A DNA stretch of 64,000 nucleotides from UKL13-3 sp964392775 (GTDB taxonomy: Bacteria > Bacteroidota > Bacteroidia > UKL13-3): assembly GCA_964392775.1 (NCBI GenBank), contig CAYMRD010000011.1, forward strand, positions 45,331-109,330. The letters run 5' to 3'. The position numbers were made by a program, and so were the translations under genes. Each line of letters starts with the position of its first letter. Within the stretch, counting starts at the first letter, position 1. The notes below the pieces were generated by a model. The model had not been told where the DNA came from. It saw only the letters and a program-made list of their open reading frames with translations, and made no database searches. Below, piece by piece: positions 60,461 to 64,000 of the stretch.

Positions 60461-63400
60461 TATAATTTTATTATTTTTTTGAATTCAAAAGTTTTACCAT
60501 TTTCAATCTTGATTATATATACACCAGGTACAAAATTACTTGTCTGAACAGTAGTTTTTTCGGTCAAATCACCTTTGAAAATAACTTGTCCGATTGCATT
60601 TAATATCTCAAAATTTACTTTTTCAGTCTTTCCTTCTATTTCAATGATTAACTCATTTGAAACAGGATTAGGATATATTTTAATGTAGTTTTCGTTGATC
60701 GCTTCAGTAATTCCAGTAACACCTACATAAAGTATATTTGAAGTATCGGAAATACAACCTAAAGAGTCAGTCAATATCACAAAATAATTGCTTGATAATG
60801 TAGGTGAATAAATTTGAGATGTCGCACCTGGAATTAATCCATTATCATTGTACCATTGATTACCTGAAGTTGCTGATGAATGTAAATCATTACCAACTTG
60901 ATAAATTACTGGCGCTGCTGGTGGCGTTGAAATAGCAACTAGAATGCTATCTACAGAGGTGCAAAAGCCATTTGAAACTGTTACGGTATAGGTTTGTGTT
61001 CCAGAAGGAATAAATGGTATACTCTGGGAAATACCATTACTCCATATGTAAGAATTACCGCCTGTGGCAGTTAAAGTAATACTTTCGCCCAGACAAATAA
61101 TTGTATCAGCACCTGCATTTGCTGTGGGTGCAGGAACAATGGTAATAAACAAATTAGAAACATCTCCATCACCACAGGAATTTGTTCCTTTAACTGTAAT
61201 ATTACCTGAAACGGCAGATAATCCATAGTTTACTGTAATACTGTTTGTAGTGCTTGTTCCGGTTGCACCAGTTGGCAAAGTCCACACATATGAGGTTGCA
61301 TTGGTAATTGCAGGTACAGAATAAGTAACAGAATTTTGACCTTGACAAACTGTTGTTGTTCCTGTTATTGTTCCAGCAGTAACTGGTAGAGGATTTACTG
61401 TAATTGCCAACGTAGAAGTTGCTCCGTCACCACAGGAATTTGTGCCTTTAACCGTAATGTTACCTGAAACGGCAGATAATCCATAGTTTACTGTAATACT
61501 GTTTGTAGTGCTTGNNNNNNNNNNNNNNNNNNNNNNNNNNNNNNNNNNNNNNNNNNNNNNNNNNNNNNNNNNNNNNNNNNNNNNNNNNNNNNNNNNNNNN
61601 NNNNNNNNNNNNNNCATATGAGGTTGCATTGGTAATTGCAGGTACAGAATAAGTAACAGAATTTTGACCCTGACAAACTGTTGTTGTTCCTGTAATTGTT
61701 CCAGCAGCATCTGGTAACGGATTTACTGTAATTATAATGTTTGCTGATGTTGCTGAACAACCATTTGATGTTACGGTTACTGAATATATACCAGATTGAT
61801 TCACAAATAAAGTTTGAGAAGACGCACCGGTAGACCAAAGATAGCTACTTCCAGAACTAGCAGTTAAAATTCTTGAATATGGGTAACAAAATGTAGGCGA
61901 GCCATTACCACTGATTGATACATTAGCTGAAGGAAGTGGATTAACAGTTACAGCAATACTCGCTGAAGGTATTGCGCAACCGCTGGGACTGGTATGTGTA
62001 ACGAAGTAATTGCCAGAAGCAGTAACAGTAATAGACTGCGAAGTAGAGCCATTGGACCATAAATTATTTGTGCTTGTGCTGGCTGTCAAAGTAACATTTT
62101 GTCCTTGACAAAATGTTACAGGACCATTGGCTGTAATTGTTGGGGTTATCGCAATCATTTCTGACAAGGGGCGGCTAAATATACCTGTGCTATTACCTCC
62201 AAAAACAATACTATCAATTACTATATCCTTAGTTATTCCTGTCATTCCACTACTTACATTACACCAATTTGTGCCATGGTCATTAGAAACAATCAATCCA
62301 TTTGGCGTCCCTGCGAATACCATAGTGTCGTTGGAAACTATCGAATACATTGAGTTTACTCCTGTGCTATATACTTGCGTGAAACCGCCACCATTTAATG
62401 ATCTATAAATTCCGTTGTTATTTGTACCAACAATTGATGCAAATAAACTAATATTGTCTGCAGCTAAATGACCTATTATTGTTGAAGGGAATGCTATAAA
62501 TCCCCAATTGTTCCCGTTGTTACTTGTAGCCCAAATGCCATTATCAGTTGCAGCATAAATAACCCCAGATTTAACAACTAATTCATTGAAGCCATAACCA
62601 GCAGCTGGTAGCCCATTTATTTTTTTAGTCCACGTTAGTCCGGCATTAGTTGAAAAAAACATCCCTCCTGAAATGCCATTAGGGTTAGTTGAACCAGCAA
62701 CTAAAGTTGAACCATTTGCTACAATTGAAGTTATTGGATATGATGTTGAAATTCCTGAATTACTATACACCCAGGTTTCTCCATTATCAATTGATTTATA
62801 GATACCATTTGCGGTGCCAGCATAAACAGCTCCATTAGAAACTAAAATAGTTCTAATGTCATAATTTGTTAACCCATTGCTCTTATTAAACCAGTAATTT
62901 CCATTATCGTTTGATACAAGCATTCCATTACCATTCGCTCCTGCAAAAATATTTGAGCCGTTCCTTGCTACAGCTAAGATATTAGAACCTGAAGAAGAAG
63001 GTAGGCCTGTTGGGTACCAACTAGTTCCTAAATTATTTAATAAAAAAACACCATTTATTGTACCAGCACAAATATTTGTACCACTGTTGATTAATGTGTT
63101 AACCGAGATGGTGGCTAAGCCATTATTAAAAGTAGCCCAAGAGAGACCATTATTTAAAGATGAATATATCCCAGAAGATGTTCCTGCGAACAAACTATTA
63201 CTGAGAATGATTATAGATTTAATATTGTAATCAGAGATATTGTTATTTAATGCAGTCCAATTCAATCCATTATTGTTAGAAAAGAAAACACCTCCACCAT
63301 TTGTTCCAATAAAAATATTACCACTGTTTAAACAAATTGAATTAATGGGGTAAGTTGACAAAGATGGAGTACTGATGTTTGTCCAACTGATGCCATTGTT

Positions 63401-63934
63401 TGAAGAGTAATAAATTTTCCCATTATCGCCACCTGCATAAATACCTATACCATCCGTGGCAAGTGAAATTATACTTGTATTAGCTGGTAACCCGTTGTTT
63501 GCTGCCGCCCAAAGAGTACCACCGTTTGAAGAGAAATATATTCCTTTACCAAAAGTGCCTGCAAAAAGATTACCTCCTATTGCAGCAAAGCACCTAACAT
63601 TAGTATTTGCAGGCAACCCATTACTTGAAGGCGACCAGTTTAAGCCATTGTTTGTAGACTTATAAATACCATCAATTGCTCCACCATACAAATTGGTGCC
63701 AAGAAATGATATTGCATTAAATTGCCAATTATTTGTCACAGAACTCCAAGAGATTCCATTGTTAGAAGACTGATATATTGCCCCACCCGTTGTAACAGAA
63801 AATATCGAATTGCCAGTTGCAGCAAAACATTGAATGTTACCTACAAAAGGGCCAGGCTCTATTTGCCATTGAGCTTTCGATTCTATTGAAGACATGGTAA
63901 AAAATACCATTAAATAAATAATTATTTTTTTCAT
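60460..63934 (-). CDS. Large T9SS surface protein with propeller and Ig-like repeats (split by assembly gap)
   Basis: One gene interrupted by 100 N (61515-61614). Signal peptide MKKIIIYLMVFFTMSSIESK. The first ~590 residues are about a dozen BNR/sortilin-like repeats (STNNGLNWSPSSNGL, SSNNGISWTNIS, SLNNGLSWATFNNGL). Then come Ig/PKD-like domains and at least two near-identical 86-residue repeats (AGTITGTTTVCQGQNSVTYS). The C-terminus is a type A sorting domain (KIYPNPVSNELIIEI ... PGVYIIKIENGK). The two halves are in different frames only because of the N-run. If the true gap is 30 bp, one frame of about 1134 residues results. Base composition is AT-richer than elsewhere. Confidence 0.88.
61145..61725 (-). 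repeat. Tandem 258-bp repeats interrupted by the gap
   Basis: The block CTGTTTGTAGTGCTTG occurs at 61241-61256 and 61499-61514, exactly 258 bp apart, and neighbouring bases are nearly identical. One copy is complete; the other is cut by the N-run. The period is 86 codons. Extra identical copies may have been collapsed in assembly. Confidence 0.9.
61515..61614. other. Assembly gap (100 N)
   Basis: Exactly 100 N, the usual placeholder for a gap of unknown length. In the intact copy of the repeat, 30 bp separate the two flanking words, so the real missing length is probably 30 + 258k bp (k = 0, 1, ...). This matches the frame difference between the two halves. Confidence 0.95.
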
Positions 63935-64000
63935 TATTTTAAGATTTAATTAGTCGCCCCTCAAAAAGTCGGTTTTGGATTTAATTGCATATTGAAGGCA

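Noticed and set aside
61460..61710. Overlapping out-of-frame halves of the T9SS gene as two separate genes or a programmed frameshift
   Set aside because: The frame change lies at a 100-N gap and disappears if the gap is 30 bp, as the intact repeat copy implies.

Overview
The window reads as a chromosomal segment of a Bacteroidota bacterium. The signs are three secreted proteins with C-terminal type IX secretion (T9SS, Por) sorting domains, promoter boxes of the Bacteroidota type (TAnnTTTG), bacillithiol genes (bshB1, ytxJ), two DUF5686 outer-membrane proteins with a carboxypeptidase-like N-terminal domain, a PadR-PspC pair, and a c-type cytochrome maturation cluster with a CxxxY-type CcmE. 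The order within the phylum cannot be fixed from the sequence. One 100-N scaffold gap (61515-61614) shows that this is a scaffolded draft assembly.

Layout. 1-5331: a lipoprotein, a subtilisin-like protease and a DinB-like protein form an overlapping + strand operon, followed by - strand genes for bacillithiol synthesis (BshB1), a flavin/2Fe-2S reductase and a glutathione peroxidase. 5424-9841: a small membrane protein, a 500-bp repeat-rich spacer, then ccmC-ccmD-like-ccmE-ccmF. 9991-13243: - strand envelope operon led by a DUF5686 protein. 13341-21271: a ferredoxin, uvrC, a T9SS cargo, tRNA-Arg(ACG), trxB, a dienelactone-hydrolase-like protein, ytxJ, a glycosyltransferase and rsmG. 21328-29497: a large T9SS propeller protein, a second DUF5686 protein, an ABC-2 permease and a TlpA-like thioredoxin protein. 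29659-35105: a coiled-coil protein with two tandem m5C RNA methyltransferases, an AI-2E family permease and a GT2 glycosyltransferase. 35314-42127: a SulP-STAS-carbonic anhydrase fusion, an ArnT-like transferase, a PAP2 phosphatase and a PadR/PspC operon. 42252-49453: a START-like protein, an LptF/G permease, a GT4 transferase, a 59-codon gene, ribBA, a hotdog protein, an SDR and a DUF2911 protein. 49913-53462: a sodium:solute symporter with a 33-residue membrane microprotein, a HutD-like protein and PPK2. 53509-59202: a complete RND efflux operon (adaptor, pump, outer-membrane factor). 59203-64000: an accessory, AT-richer end with a GNAT-like gene paired with a basic 57-aa protein, three imperfect inverted repeats and a large repeat-bearing T9SS protein interrupted by the assembly gap.

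Shared themes. Thiol redox genes recur (BshB1, DinB-like, GPx, TrxB, YtxJ, TlpA-like). Envelope building is prominent (LptF/G, three glycosyltransferases, ArnT-like, PAP2, DUF5686). Intergenic spaces are rich in short palindromic repeats of several families. Several genes appear to have promoters so close to the start codon that their mRNAs should be leaderless. The least conventional parts are the cassette-like region at 59221-60470, the MITE-like element at 17824-17953, the symporter/microprotein pair and the compact cytochrome c maturation cluster.
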